From Aestuariicoccus sp032586235 (GTDB lineage: Bacteria; Pseudomonadota; Alphaproteobacteria; Rhodobacterales; Rhodobacteraceae), in contig NZ_JAWHTD010000015.1 in the NCBI RefSeq assembly GCF_032586235.1, positions 1 to 64,000 on the forward strand: 64,000 nucleotides of DNA, given 5' to 3'. This document shows positions 38,928 through 47,592 of this stretch, in pieces (position 1 is the stretch's first letter; the number at the start of each line of letters is the position of its first letter). The translations under genes and the position numbers were made by a program. The notes beneath the pieces were generated by a model, which was not told the DNA's origin, searched no databases, and saw only the letters and a list, made by a program, of their open reading frames with translations.

Positions 38928-40091
38928 TCAGGCCCAGCGGCCGGCAAAGCCCTCGGGGATCATCAGGATGTCGCGGTCCACGTCCTTGACGTCGCGCCGC
39001 CCGCAAAGCGCCATGCTGAAGTCGAGCTCTTTGTGGATCACCTCCAGCGCGCGCGTGACCCCCTGCTGGCCCATCGCGCCCAGCCCGTAGACATAGGCGC
39101 GCCCGATATAGGTGCCCTTGGCCCCCATCGCCAGTGCCTTGAGCACGTCCTGCCCGGACCGGATGCCGCTGTCGATATGCACCTCGATCTTGTCGCCCAC
39201 CGCATCCAGGATCGCCGGCAGCGCCCGGATCGAGCTGAGCGCGCCATCGAGCTGCCGGCCGCCGTGGTTCGACACGATGATGGCGTCCGCGCCGACGTTC
39301 AGCGCCTCGAGCGCGTCGCGCGGATCCATGATGCCCTTGATGATCAGCGGGCCGTCCCACATCTTGCGGAATTCGCGGATGCGGTCCCAGTCCAGCGACT
39401 GGTCGAAGGCCTGGTTGGTCCATGTGGTCAGCGACGTGGGATCGCTGACGCCCTTGGCGTGGCCGACGATATTGCCGAAAAAGCGCCGCTTGGTCGACAG
39501 CATCCCAAGGCCCCATTGCACCTTGGTCATCATGTTGGCTACGGATTTCGCGGTCAGCTTGGGCGGCGCGGAAAGGCCGTTCTTAACGTCCTTGTGCCGC
39601 TGGCCCAGCAGCTGCAGATCGACGGTGATGACGGCGGCCGAGCATTTCGCCTCTTTCGCGCGGTCGAAAAGCCGCTGCATGAATTCGTCGTCCTTCAGCG
39701 TATAGACCTGCATCCAGAACGGTTTCGAGGTGTTGGCGGCCACATCCTCGATCGAACAGATCGACATGGTCGAAAGCGTGTAGGGCACGCCGAATTTCTC
39801 GGCGGCGCGGGCGGCCATGATCTCGCCGTCGTAATGCTGCATCCCCGTCAGGCCCACCGGCGCCAGCGCCACCGGCATCGACACGTCCTGCCCGATCATC
39901 TGGGTGGTGGTGTTGCGCCCGGCCATGTCCACCGCGACGCGCTGGCGCAGGTAGATGCGGTCGAAATCCGAGCTGTTCTCGCGAAAGGTCTGTTCGGTCC
40001 AGCTGCCCGATTCCGTGTAATCGTAGAACATCTTGGGCACGCGGCGCCGGTAGATGCGCTTGAGGTCCTCGATTTCGGTAATAACAGGCAT
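38928..40091 (-). CDS. lldD: FMN-dependent alpha-hydroxyacid dehydrogenase (L-lactate dehydrogenase type)
   Basis: A 387-residue FMN enzyme of the L-lactate dehydrogenase/glycolate oxidase family. Family landmarks are the N-terminal FYDYTESGSWTE, MPVALAPVGLTGMQ, the FMN-binding VITVDLQLLGQR, the catalytic motif VSNHGGRQLDG (His base and Arg) and the C-terminal IDSGIRSGQDVLKAL. It oxidises L-lactate (or a related 2-hydroxyacid) to the 2-keto acid and passes electrons to the respiratory chain. It is a single-gene unit with its own terminator. The exact substrate among lactate, glycolate and mandelate is not decided by sequence. Confidence 0.85.
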   Translation of the reverse strand: MPVITEIEDLKRIYRRRVPKMFYDYTESGSWTEQTFRENSSDFDRIYLRQRVAVDMAGRNTTTQMIGQDVSMPVALAPVGLTGMQHYDGEIMAARAAEKFGVPYTLSTMSICSIEDVAANTSKPFWMQVYTLKDDEFMQRLFDRAKEAKCSAAVITVDLQLLGQRHKDVKNGLSAPPKLTAKSVANMMTKVQWGLGMLSTKRRFFGNIVGHAKGVSDPTSLTTWTNQAFDQSLDWDRIREFRKMWDGPLIIKGIMDPRDALEALNVGADAIIVSNHGGRQLDGALSSIRALPAILDAVGDKIEVHIDSGIRSGQDVLKALAMGAKGTYIGRAYVYGLGAMGQQGVTRALEVIHKELDFSMALCGRRDVKDVDRDILMIPEGFAGRWA

Positions 40092-40240
40092 TTCCGGAGC
40101 CTTTCGCTGTAATTGGTTAGGTTTTCATACCAATGGGCCCGATGCCGCGCAATGCGACAGGATGGACGCGGGCTATGGCGCTCTGATCCGCGTCGGGTAA
40201 GCTGGGCCGCAGTGCATTCTGGCGCAAGAAGGAAAAGACC

Positions 40241-40690
40241 ATGACCAAGCGATATTTCGACGATCTGCCCGCGGGGTTCCGGTTCGAGACCGACGCGCAG
40301 CGACTGACCCTGGACGAGATCCTGGACTTTGCCCGGCAATGGGACCCGCAGCCCTTTCACACCGACGCGGCGGCGGCGGCGGACTCGCCCTTCGGCGGGA
40401 TCATCGCCAGCGGCTTTCACACCATGCTGGTGGGCTTCGTGCTGACGCTGAAGGCAGGCGTGTGGAACGCCGCCTCGATGGGCAGCCCGGGGATGGACGC
40501 GATCCGCTGGCTGAAGCCGGTGCGCCCGGACGACGAATTGCACGTGGTGGCCGAGGTCATGTCCTCGACCCCGTCGCGGTCGAAACCCGACCGCGGGGCC
40601 ACCGTCATCCGCTACGACGTGCTGCGGGGCGACGGTGAAACGGTCATGTCCTACACCGCCACCCACATCCTGCGCCGCCGCCCCGCCTGA
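40241..40690 (+). CDS. MaoC-family dehydratase
   Basis: A 149-residue hot-dog-fold protein of the MaoC/R-specific enoyl-CoA hydratase family. The hydratase motif region is FARQWDPQPFHTDAAAAADS (Asp and His), followed by GGIIASGFHTMLVGF. Such proteins hydrate enoyl-CoA or act on related thioesters; some are only acyl-CoA-binding. The ATG at 40241 follows AAGGAAAAGACC. It diverges from lldD, and nothing in the neighbourhood fixes its substrate. Confidence 0.85.
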   Translation: MTKRYFDDLPAGFRFETDAQRLTLDEILDFARQWDPQPFHTDAAAAADSPFGGIIASGFHTMLVGFVLTLKAGVWNAASMGSPGMDAIRWLKPVRPDDELHVVAEVMSSTPSRSKPDRGATVIRYDVLRGDGETVMSYTATHILRRRPA

Positions 40691-40876
40691 CCACCCGGCC
40701 TGATCCAAAGGAGCGCGTGCGCGCGCATGATATCTCGGGCCCCGCCCCGGCGGGTCCCTCGGGCCGCCCGGTGGCGGGCCGAATTCTGCAGATGAGTTAC
40801 ATGTTCTTGTGGCGGCCCGGCTTTGCTAGGCTGGCCCCGGAAGCGCGCGAACAAGGTCGGTCAAAGGAGGAACGAC

Positions 40877-41302
40877 ATGAGTGTTCGCTTGAAATTCGCG
40901 CCAGCTATCGCCGCTGGCGTCATGGCACTTGCGGCGGCGCAAGGGGCTTCGGCGCAGGACTTCACCTATGGCGAGCAGATGTTCCGCCAGAACTGTGCGG
41001 TCTGCCACGGCGATAACGCCGAGGGCGATGGCCCGGTGGCCGAGCTTTTCGCGCAGAAACCCGCCAACCTGCGGGAATTGTCCAAGGGTAACGGCGGCGC
41101 TTTCCCGTTCAGCGAGGTCTACCAGTCGATCGACGGCCGTCGCCAGGTCAAGGCGCATGGGGTGTCGGAGATGCCGGTCTGGGGCGATCTGCTGATGGAG
41201 GAGGCCTATCCCGCCACGATTCACCCCGGCGTGACCGCCGAGGATATCGTGCAGGGCCGCGTCCTGGCGCTGGTTTACTACCTGCAGTCGATCCAGCACT
41301 AG
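40877..41302 (+). CDS. Periplasmic c-type cytochrome
   Basis: A 141-residue secreted cytochrome c with a signal peptide (cleavage after GASA-QD). There is one heme-binding motif CAVCH (about residue 44) and a distal methionine probably in VSEMPVWGD. The class I single-heme layout suggests an electron carrier for a periplasmic dehydrogenase or terminal oxidase. AAAGGAGG before ATG 40877 decides the start over the longer frame from 40823. It might serve the nearby lactate dehydrogenase, but that is speculation. Confidence 0.9.
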   Translation: MSVRLKFAPAIAAGVMALAAAQGASAQDFTYGEQMFRQNCAVCHGDNAEGDGPVAELFAQKPANLRELSKGNGGAFPFSEVYQSIDGRRQVKAHGVSEMPVWGDLLMEEAYPATIHPGVTAEDIVQGRVLALVYYLQSIQH

Positions 41303-41310
41303 CGCCGCGT

Positions 41311-42114
41311 TCAGACCAGCGTCAGGTCGAGCCCCGGCAGGGCGATACCGTCCAGCCGCGTCTGCCAGCGTTGTCCCCGCGCGACGGGCACCGCATCGGT
41401 CAGCGTGCCGGTGGTGACGACCTCGCCGGGCCGGATCGGCCCGGCTGCGGGATGGCGTGTCAGCAGGCCGACCAGATGCGCCAGCGCGTGCAGCGGGTCG
41501 CCCAGCACGTCCCGCGCCTCGCCGCGCAGGGTTCTGTCCGGGCCGGTCAGCGTCAGCGCGAAATCCTCCAGCCCCGCCACGTCGAAGGCCGTTGCAGGCC
41601 GCCGTGGCCCGATCCAGAGCGCGGCGTGCATGCCGTGGGCGGCGGCGGTGTCGGGGGCGGTGAAGCGCCAGCCGGGATAGGCCGAGGCCGAGGTCACCAG
41701 CTCGACCCCATGCGCGACCCAGTCGAGGCAGCCCAGCAGGGCGGCGGCATCCATGCCGGAGGCGGGGCTCCGGGCAAAGCCGAAGACGATCTCGGGCTCC
41801 AGCCGCAGTTCGGGCCTGTCGGGCAGGGCGATGCGTCCGTCCTCGGGAATGTCGTGCAGGCCGCCCTCCCACATCCAACCCCAGACCGTGGCCGAGACGT
41901 TGTAGATGGGCCAGATGGTGCGGTTGGTGAAGCCGATTTTGCGCCCGAGGGTCCGCTCGCCCCGCGCCTGGCGCATAGCGGCGATCCGCGCGGCGATGGC
42001 ATAGCCTTCGTCCAGCGTGATCCCGGCGCCATCGGACAGCGGCGCGATCTGTCGTTTGCCGTCCCACGCCGCCAGCAGCGCCTCCGCCGCTTCGTCTATC
42101 CGCACTCCGCTCAC
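41311..42114 (-). CDS. 2-keto-4-pentenoate hydratase-like protein
   Basis: A 267-residue member of the fumarylacetoacetate hydrolase-related hydratase family (MhpD/HpaH type). Features are GRKIGFTNRTIWPIYNVSAT, LEPEIVFGF (metal-binding Glu residues) and VVTTGTLTDAVPVARGQRW near the C-terminus. Such enzymes add water to 2-hydroxypenta-2,4-dienoates in meta-cleavage pathways. No ring-cleavage genes are nearby, so it may act on another 2-keto acid. It ends 8 bases from the convergent cytochrome c gene. Confidence 0.85.
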   Translation of the reverse strand: MSGVRIDEAAEALLAAWDGKRQIAPLSDGAGITLDEGYAIAARIAAMRQARGERTLGRKIGFTNRTIWPIYNVSATVWGWMWEGGLHDIPEDGRIALPDRPELRLEPEIVFGFARSPASGMDAAALLGCLDWVAHGVELVTSASAYPGWRFTAPDTAAAHGMHAALWIGPRRPATAFDVAGLEDFALTLTGPDRTLRGEARDVLGDPLHALAHLVGLLTRHPAAGPIRPGEVVTTGTLTDAVPVARGQRWQTRLDGIALPGLDLTLV

Positions 42115-42172
42115 GTCCGCGCAGCGCAGTGCCGGGCCTGCCCCGGGACCTCCCGGCTTGCCCGCGCGCCGC

Positions 42173-42964
42173 TCATGCGCGATGCGCGCCGTCGGCCAGC
42201 GATTTGACGAAGCTCAGCACCTCGTCCACCGGCTTGCCCGTGGCCAGCTCGGCCACGATGGCCGAGCCCACGACGCAGCCATCGGCCACACCGGCGATGC
42301 GCTCGGAGGCCTCGGGCGTCTTGATGCCGAAACCCACGATCACCGGCAGATCGGTCTGCGCCTTGATCCGCGCCACCTCTGGCCCGACATCCGCCGCCTG
42401 GGCCTCGGCAGCCCCCGTGATGCCGGTGATCGACACGTAATAGACAAAGCCCGAGGTGTTCGTCAGCACCTTCGGCAGGCGCTTGTCGTCGGTCGTGGGG
42501 GTGGCCAGCCGGATGAAGTTCAGCCCCGCCTTCTGCGCCGGGATGCAAAGCTCTTCGTCCTCCTCGGGGGGAAGGTCGACGATGATCAGCCCGTCGATGC
42601 CGGCCTCGCGGGCCTGTTCCAGGAACCGGTCCACGCCGCGCGAATAGATCGGGTTGTAATAGCCCATCATCACGATGGGCGTGGTGTCGTCGCCCTCGCG
42701 AAAGCTGCGCACCATTTCCAGCGTGCGGTCGAGCGTCATTCCAGCGTCCAGCGCGCGCTGCCCGGCCAGCTGGATCGTCGGCCCGTCGGCCATCGGATCG
42801 GTGAAGGGCAGGCCCAGCTCGATGATGTCCACGCCTGCGCCGGGCAGCCCTTTGACCAGCCGCAGCGCGGTGTCGTAATCGGGATCGCCCGCCATGACAT
42901 AGGACACAAAGGCCTTTTTGCCCTCGGCCTTCAGCTGCGCAAATTTCGCGTCGATCCGTGTCAT
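42173..42964 (-). CDS. trpA: Tryptophan synthase alpha chain
   Basis: A 263-residue TIM-barrel enzyme that cleaves indole-3-glycerol phosphate to indole for the beta chain. Catalytic landmarks are VDIIELGLPFTDPMADGPTI (Glu49-equivalent and the Asp60-equivalent DPMADGP) and the phosphate-binding VGFGIKTPE and GSAIV. ATG 42964 (MTRIDAKF) is used rather than an upstream ATG with no ribosome binding site. trpB is not adjacent; separation of trpA from trpB occurs in some Rhodobacteraceae. Confidence 0.95.
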   Translation of the reverse strand: MTRIDAKFAQLKAEGKKAFVSYVMAGDPDYDTALRLVKGLPGAGVDIIELGLPFTDPMADGPTIQLAGQRALDAGMTLDRTLEMVRSFREGDDTTPIVMMGYYNPIYSRGVDRFLEQAREAGIDGLIIVDLPPEEDEELCIPAQKAGLNFIRLATPTTDDKRLPKVLTNTSGFVYYVSITGITGAAEAQAADVGPEVARIKAQTDLPVIVGFGIKTPEASERIAGVADGCVVGSAIVAELATGKPVDEVLSFVKSLADGAHRA

Positions 42965-43081
42965 GGCGTCCCCCAAGCATTTCCCTGCGGGATGTGCCGG
43001 ATGCGTGCGGGAAAATCAATGGGGCACTGGACCTCGGGGCGGCGGCCATGCTGAATAGCCCCCAAAAGGGAGGACCTCATC

Positions 43082-43975
43082 ATGCGAATTCTCTTCACCG
43101 GCGGCAGCGGCAAGGCGGGGCGGCACGTGATCCCCTATCTGCGGGAAAGGGGCCACCGGGTGCTCAACGCCGATCTGGTGCCGCTGGCCGATCATCCCGA
43201 CAACCTGCAGGTCGACCTGACCGACAGCGGGCAGGTCTTCGGCGCGATGACCTCTTATGCGAATTTCGACGATCTCGATCTTGACGCCGGTGTGCCGCGC
43301 TTCGACGCGGTGGTGCATTTCGCCGCCATCGCGCGGATCCTGATCACGCCCGATGCCGAATGTTTCCGGGTCAACACGCTCTCGACCTACAACGTGATCG
43401 AGGCGGCGGTGAAGCTGGGCGTGCCCAAGGTGATCTTTGCCAGTTCGGAAACCACCTATGGCATCTGCTTTGCGGAAGGCGAGAAGAAGCCCGACTACCT
43501 GCCCGTGGACGAAGATCACCCAACCCTCCCGCATGACAGCTACGCCATGTCAAAGGTCTGCAACGAGGCCACGGCGCGCAGTTTCCAGGCCCGATCCGGC
43601 ATCGACATCTACGGGCTGCGGATCAACAACGTGATCGAGCCGCACGAATACGCAACCGATTTCCCCGCCTACCTGAACGACCCCGACCTCAGGCGCCGCA
43701 ACATCTTCGGCTATATCGACGCGCGCGATCTGGGCCAGATGGTCGAGTGCTGCCTGACGACCGACGGGCTCGGCTATCAGGTTTTCAACGTCGCCAATGC
43801 CGACATGTCCGTGGGTCTGTCCAACGACGCCGTCCGCGCGCGCTATTACCAGGGCGTGCCCGTCAAGCGCGATATGGGCAAAAACGAGACCTTCTACGCC
43901 ATCGACAAGGCCCGCAAGCTGGTGGGGTTCGACCCGAAACACAGCTGGCGCGACGTGCTGACGAAAGAGGTGTGA
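43082..43975 (+). CDS. Extended SDR-family NAD(P)-dependent epimerase/dehydrogenase
   Basis: A 297-residue short-chain dehydrogenase of the extended (NAD-dependent epimerase) type. The glycine-rich motif is FTGGSGKAGRHVIPYL (residues 5-20). The catalytic residues are Ser-Ser in FASSETTYG and Tyr-X3-Lys in DSYAMSKVCNEA. The substrate domain resembles uronate dehydrogenase or nucleotide-sugar epimerase-like enzymes. AGGGAGGACCTCATC precedes the ATG. It is a single-gene unit diverging from trpA, and the substrate is not evident. Confidence 0.85.
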   Translation: MRILFTGGSGKAGRHVIPYLRERGHRVLNADLVPLADHPDNLQVDLTDSGQVFGAMTSYANFDDLDLDAGVPRFDAVVHFAAIARILITPDAECFRVNTLSTYNVIEAAVKLGVPKVIFASSETTYGICFAEGEKKPDYLPVDEDHPTLPHDSYAMSKVCNEATARSFQARSGIDIYGLRINNVIEPHEYATDFPAYLNDPDLRRRNIFGYIDARDLGQMVECCLTTDGLGYQVFNVANADMSVGLSNDAVRARYYQGVPVKRDMGKNETFYAIDKARKLVGFDPKHSWRDVLTKEV

Positions 43976-44226
43976 TCCCCGATGGATCCAAGGCCCGGGT
44001 TTCCATGCTCCGCAGAATTTATGGATCTCGGTCTTCGTCGTGTTGGCCGAAAAGTGCCGGCATCAAACCAGATCTTTGTCAGGGTCTTGATACAAAAGCC
44101 CTTTCGATGACCGCCGCGAGAGTTTGTCGGACTTCAGAGCGATTGTTTTCCGCTCCGACGGACAGGCTTACAAGTAATTTGCAATGTTTTACGCGAAAAG
44201 CTATACGTCGTACGAGTGAGGACAGA

Positions 44227-44322
44227 ATGAGCAACCAGCGATATCGCAAGATTCAGTCGTACACACTGCCTTTGGCAGCTGTGTTGATGGCTGTTGGCAT
44301 TATCGCTCTGCTGATCGGGTGA
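44227..44322 (+). CDS. 31-residue hydrophobic peptide
   Basis: A tiny open frame with a basic N-terminus (MSNQRYRKIQSY) and one membrane helix (LPLAAVLMAVGIIALLIG). GTGAGGAC seven bases before ATG 44227 is an acceptable ribosome binding site. It is tail-to-tail with the potassium channel gene (4 bases apart). I know no family; coding status rests on the ribosome binding site and the clean single-span design only. Confidence 0.4.
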   Translation: MSNQRYRKIQSYTLPLAAVLMAVGIIALLIG

Positions 44323-44326
44323 TCCC

Positions 44327-44928
44327 TCAGCGTCGGATGGCGGCGAACGTCGCGCCGACAATCATCCCTAGATGAAGATTGCCGAGCAGGGCTTGCGCCG
44401 CTGCGATTATTCTTGCGGATGGATGCGGTGCGAAATCACCATATCCCAATGTCGAAAACGTCACCGCCGAGAAATAGATCGCATCCAGCGCGCTGGGGCG
44501 CACGAAGTCATTGCCCGCGACAAGGCCGACATTCTTGTACAACACCGAAAAAACAACGATCATGAATGCTGCTGAAACCATCGTGTCAAGAACCAGACGC
44601 CAGGCGTCGAGCTGAAAGTCCTCGTTGTTGTCCCGAAAGGGCATCAACAAGACGATTTGAAAGAAAATCAGTAAACTTGCACCGATAAAGGCAGTCGCGG
44701 CAACCGATGTTGCGACGGAGTATGCCGACGGAGGCGTTGACGCAGTGAACAGCGCCCAACCGAAAAAACAAGGTTCCAATACAAGCAGAGCCGCATGGTC
44801 ATCCGACGCGCATCACTGCCTGGTGTAGAGCTGCCCTTCAGCCCCAGGATGTGAACCTTGCCTCTTTCAATAATTGCCTTCGATTTGGACGCGGCAACGC
44901 CAAGTTTCCGTTTTATTCGGTCAAACAT
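44327..44928 (-). pseudogene. Two-TM potassium channel gene with a one-base frameshift
   Basis: Two overlapping reading frames together encode one protein of about 200 residues. The first, from ATG 44928, gives a basic soluble N-terminus (MFDRIKRKLG) up to RLCLYWNLVF. The second continues FGWALFTASTPPSAYS, then several membrane spans, the pore and the K+ selectivity filter TLGYGD, ending GATFAAIRR at 44327. The break lies in a run of six T on the coding strand (plus-strand A at 44763-44768). Seven T would restore a single frame. It is either a recent frameshift, a slippery site or a homopolymer sequencing error. Confidence 0.75.
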
Positions 44929-45230
44929 CGAGACTCTCTACGATCACATTTGTCAAATCCTGGATAATTCAAAGCTGGAACAGGGCGCAATATTCATATC
45001 TTTGTAATTGGCACCCACGTGATGACCGGCTTCGCCAATTCTCTCATGCGTGCGCATATGCTTACCAAAGGACGTGACCTGCTGCTGCACTGCGGACCGA
45101 CTCCCGATAGCAGGCCCGATTTGCGCATTGTGACAAAGCGCCTTTTTTTGACCCGATTCATTCGGCCGCTCCTTGGCCGTTGATCCACGCGCCCGCACCC
45201 GGCGCGTGACAGAACCGCCCGATCCGCGTT
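44929..45230. other. Intergenic region upstream of the Crp/Fnr gene
   Basis: This 302-base gap separates the divergent channel and Crp/Fnr genes. It is AT-richer than average on its left side. I see no RNA gene, no coding frame with a ribosome binding site and no EcfG consensus. The promoters of both genes must lie here. Confidence 0.4.
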
Positions 45231-45244
45231 ATGATTGCGATCAT
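45231..45244. promoter_or_regulatory. FNR-like palindrome at the start of the Crp/Fnr gene
   Basis: ATGAT-TGCG-ATCAT is a 14-base palindrome with 4-base centre, close to the FNR/DNR-type TTGAT-N4-ATCAA. It coincides with a possible ATG at 45231 and the next one at 45243, so it could be an autoregulatory site if translation begins at 45243. Confidence 0.4.
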
Positions 45245-45818
45245 GAGTTATCCTGCGCCTTTCGACAGCCTGCCCGAAACCGCCTGCCGGGCGCGGGATA
45301 TGGGGGCGGGGGATCTGCTCTTTCGGCAGGGCGAGAACAGTTCGGGGCTCTGGCTGGTGCTGGACGGCGAGGTGCATCTGGTGCGCCACGGCGAGGCCGG
45401 GCACCGGGTGGTGCTGGCGCGCGCCGCCGCCGGGCAGACGCTGGCCGAGGCCAGCCTTTTCGCCCCCACCTATCACTGTGACGCCGAGGTCGTGGCGCCG
45501 GGCCGCGCGGTGCGGTTTCGCAAACAGGCGCTCTTGCAGCGGATCGACCGTGACCCGGGTTTCGCCCGCGCGCTGATGCAACGGCTGGCGCGGCAGGTGC
45601 AGGCGTCGCGGCGGCAGGTCGAGCTTTTGTCGATCCGCAGCGCCGAGGACCGCGTGCTTGCAGCGCTTGCCGATGGCGGGCAGACCGGCACCGTCATGGC
45701 GCTGGCCGCGCAGATCGGCCTGACGCACGAGGCCACCTATCGCGCGCTGGCGGCGCTGGTGCGGCGAGGGCTGGCGCAAAAGCTGGGGCGCGGGCGCTAT
45801 CAGCTCTCTCCTGTTTGA
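45243..45818 (+). CDS. Crp/Fnr-family transcriptional regulator
   Basis: A 191-residue regulator. A cyclic-nucleotide-binding-type beta barrel (about 15-110; LLFRQGENSSGLWLVLDGEV) is followed by a dimerisation helix and a C-terminal helix-turn-helix (MALAAQIGLTHEATYRALAA). It has no N-terminal cysteine cluster, so it is not an iron-sulfur FNR; a heme (DNR/NnrR-like) or unknown ligand is possible. The start may be 45231 or 45243; neither has a good ribosome binding site. The ppk2 gene follows in the same direction, with an FNR-type box overlapping this gene's stop. Confidence 0.85.
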   Translation: MSYPAPFDSLPETACRARDMGAGDLLFRQGENSSGLWLVLDGEVHLVRHGEAGHRVVLARAAAGQTLAEASLFAPTYHCDAEVVAPGRAVRFRKQALLQRIDRDPGFARALMQRLARQVQASRRQVELLSIRSAEDRVLAALADGGQTGTVMALAAQIGLTHEATYRALAALVRRGLAQKLGRGRYQLSPV

Positions 45819-45828
45819 CCCGGATCAA
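45815..45828. promoter_or_regulatory. FNR/FnrL-type box upstream of ppk2
   Basis: TTGAC-CCGG-ATCAA matches the TTGAT-N4-ATCAA FNR consensus with one change and is the usual Rhodobacteraceae FnrL form. It lies 59 bases upstream of the ppk2 start, a suitable activator position, and overlaps the stop of the regulator gene. Confidence 0.65.
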
Positions 45829-45886
45829 GGTTTGCGGCGCGTAAAACCGCTATCCTTGACCAATATTTGCGCGACAGGAGAGATGC

Positions 45887-46816
45887 ATGCCCGATACGCT
45901 GAAGCAGACCGCCGCCGAGGTTGCCCCCAAGCAGGCCGCTCTCGTGGCCGCCGAGACCGAGGGCCCCGAGGCCGTTGCGAAAAGGGCCGAGTTCGAGCAG
46001 GGGGCCTATCCCTATGCCGACCGCCTCTCGCGCCGCAGCTACGAGCATCAGAAGGCCAAGCTGCAGGCGGAGCTGCTGAAGATCCAGCACTGGGCGCAGG
46101 ACACCGGCCAGAAGTTCGTCATGCTTTTCGAGGGCCGCGACGCGGCGGGCAAGGGCGGCACGATCAAGCGCTTCACCGAACATCTCAACCCCCGCACCGC
46201 GCGGGTCGTGGCGCTTAACAAACCCACCGATGTCGAGCGCGGGCAATGGTATTACCAGCGTTATGTCGAACACCTGCCCACCTCGGGCGAGATCGTGCTT
46301 TACGACCGGTCGTGGTACAACCGCGCCGGGGTCGAGCGGGTGATGGGCTTTTGCGAGCCCGGCGAATACCTTGAATTCATGCGCCAGACGCCGGAATTCG
46401 AGCGGATGCTGACCAATTCCAACATCCGGCTTTACAAATACTGGTTCTCGGTCACCCGCGACGAACAGCGCCGCCGCTTCCAGTCGCGCGAGACCGATCC
46501 GCTGAAACAGTGGAAGCTGTCGCCGATCGACAAGGCCAGCCTCGACAAGTGGGAAGATTACACCGAGGCGAAAGAGGCGATGTTCTTTTACACCGACACC
46601 GCCGACGCGCCCTGGACGATCATCAAGTCCGACGACAAGAAACGCGCGCGGCTGAATTGCATGCGGCATTTCCTGTCGACGCTGGATTACCCCGGCAAGG
46701 ATCCCAAGGTCGCCACCGAACCCGATCCGCTGATCGTGGGCGGCGCGGGCCATGTGATCCACCGCTCGGACCACATCCTGGGCAAGGCGCTGCACCCGGC
46801 GACGCGGCGGGGCTGA
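45887..46816 (+). CDS. ppk2: Polyphosphate kinase 2
   Basis: A 309-residue PPK2-family kinase that transfers phosphate between polyphosphate and nucleoside diphosphates. Walker A is FEGRDAAGKGGTIKRF (about residues 83-98), Walker B is LYDRSWYNRAGVE (about 138-150), and the lid arginines are in DEQRRRFQSR. The C-terminal KKRARLNCMRHFLS is typical of the family. GACAGGAGAG precedes the ATG. Oxygen-responsive control is suggested by the FNR-type box at 45815-45828. Confidence 0.95.
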   Translation: MPDTLKQTAAEVAPKQAALVAAETEGPEAVAKRAEFEQGAYPYADRLSRRSYEHQKAKLQAELLKIQHWAQDTGQKFVMLFEGRDAAGKGGTIKRFTEHLNPRTARVVALNKPTDVERGQWYYQRYVEHLPTSGEIVLYDRSWYNRAGVERVMGFCEPGEYLEFMRQTPEFERMLTNSNIRLYKYWFSVTRDEQRRRFQSRETDPLKQWKLSPIDKASLDKWEDYTEAKEAMFFYTDTADAPWTIIKSDDKKRARLNCMRHFLSTLDYPGKDPKVATEPDPLIVGGAGHVIHRSDHILGKALHPATRRG

Positions 46817-46825
46817 CGCCGCGGT

Positions 46826-47479
46826 CTAGCTCTGGTCCGCGACGCAGCGGCCCAGCCAGTCCTGCACCGGCTGCAGATCGTCGAAGGCCGCCATCAGGCC
46901 GGTCACCGGATCGGGGCTCAGTTGCGCCTCGATCCCGTCGCGCCACATCACCAGCCCCTTGCGGCGCAAGAGCTCGCCCCGGGGGTGATCCGCCGGATAG
47001 GGCTGCGGCACCCGTTTGAGCGTCGGCGGATCCATGCGCCCGCCGATGGTCCTGAGACAGGCGTCCAGATTTTCGCCCTCGGGCCCGTCCAGGGCGTCGC
47101 GGTAGGCGCCCAGCTGTTCGGCGTCGAAGGCCATGATCCCCGCCCCGGCGGTGGCGTATTCGGTGGAGAGCCCGAAATACCATCCCCGCCCGTCCTGCAG
47201 CGACCAGAGCATGTGCAGATGGGTATGAAATGGGGTCTTGTCCTCGGAAAAGCGGATGTCGCGGTGCGGGCGGAAAAGCTTGGTGCGCACCGGCGCGCCG
47301 CTGCGCGCCTCGAGCGCGGGCGCGATATCGGCCAGAATGCGCTCGGCGGGACGCTTGAGATCGGCATCGTAAAGGCTCTTGTTCTCGCGGAACCAGTCGC
47401 GGTCGTTGTTGTGCGTCAGGTCGGACAGGAACACGCGCACTTTCGCAACGAAATCGGTCAGATCAATCGGGTCGGGCAT
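46826..47479 (-). CDS. DUF2461 family protein
   Basis: A 217-residue protein of the DUF2461/TIGR02453 family. Recognisable segments are NNDRDWFRENKSLYDADLK (about residues 24-42) and FRPHRDIRFSEDKTPFHTHL (about 65-85). No biochemical role is established for the family. ATG 47479 (MPDPIDL) is preceded by GGAGTGGC; the longer frame from 47581 overlaps the divergent gene's promoter. It converges on ppk2 with a 9-base gap. Confidence 0.85.
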   Translation of the reverse strand: MPDPIDLTDFVAKVRVFLSDLTHNNDRDWFRENKSLYDADLKRPAERILADIAPALEARSGAPVRTKLFRPHRDIRFSEDKTPFHTHLHMLWSLQDGRGWYFGLSTEYATAGAGIMAFDAEQLGAYRDALDGPEGENLDACLRTIGGRMDPPTLKRVPQPYPADHPRGELLRRKGLVMWRDGIEAQLSPDPVTGLMAAFDDLQPVQDWLGRCVADQS

Positions 47480-47592
47480 AATGCCACTCCGGCAGGAAGA
47501 ATCGGTTGAAATATCCTCCGATGGTAGCATGTTCCCGCCGTCCGCGCCGCAGCCGTCTTGCCTGCGCGCGCGCCTGCGCATAGGAAACTGCC

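Noticed and set aside
36813..40112. A 1099-codon plus-strand open frame opposite the isomerase, LacI and lactate dehydrogenase genes
   Set aside because: It runs antisense through three genes of known families; its composition (Arg, His, Gln and Gly rich) is that of a shadow frame.
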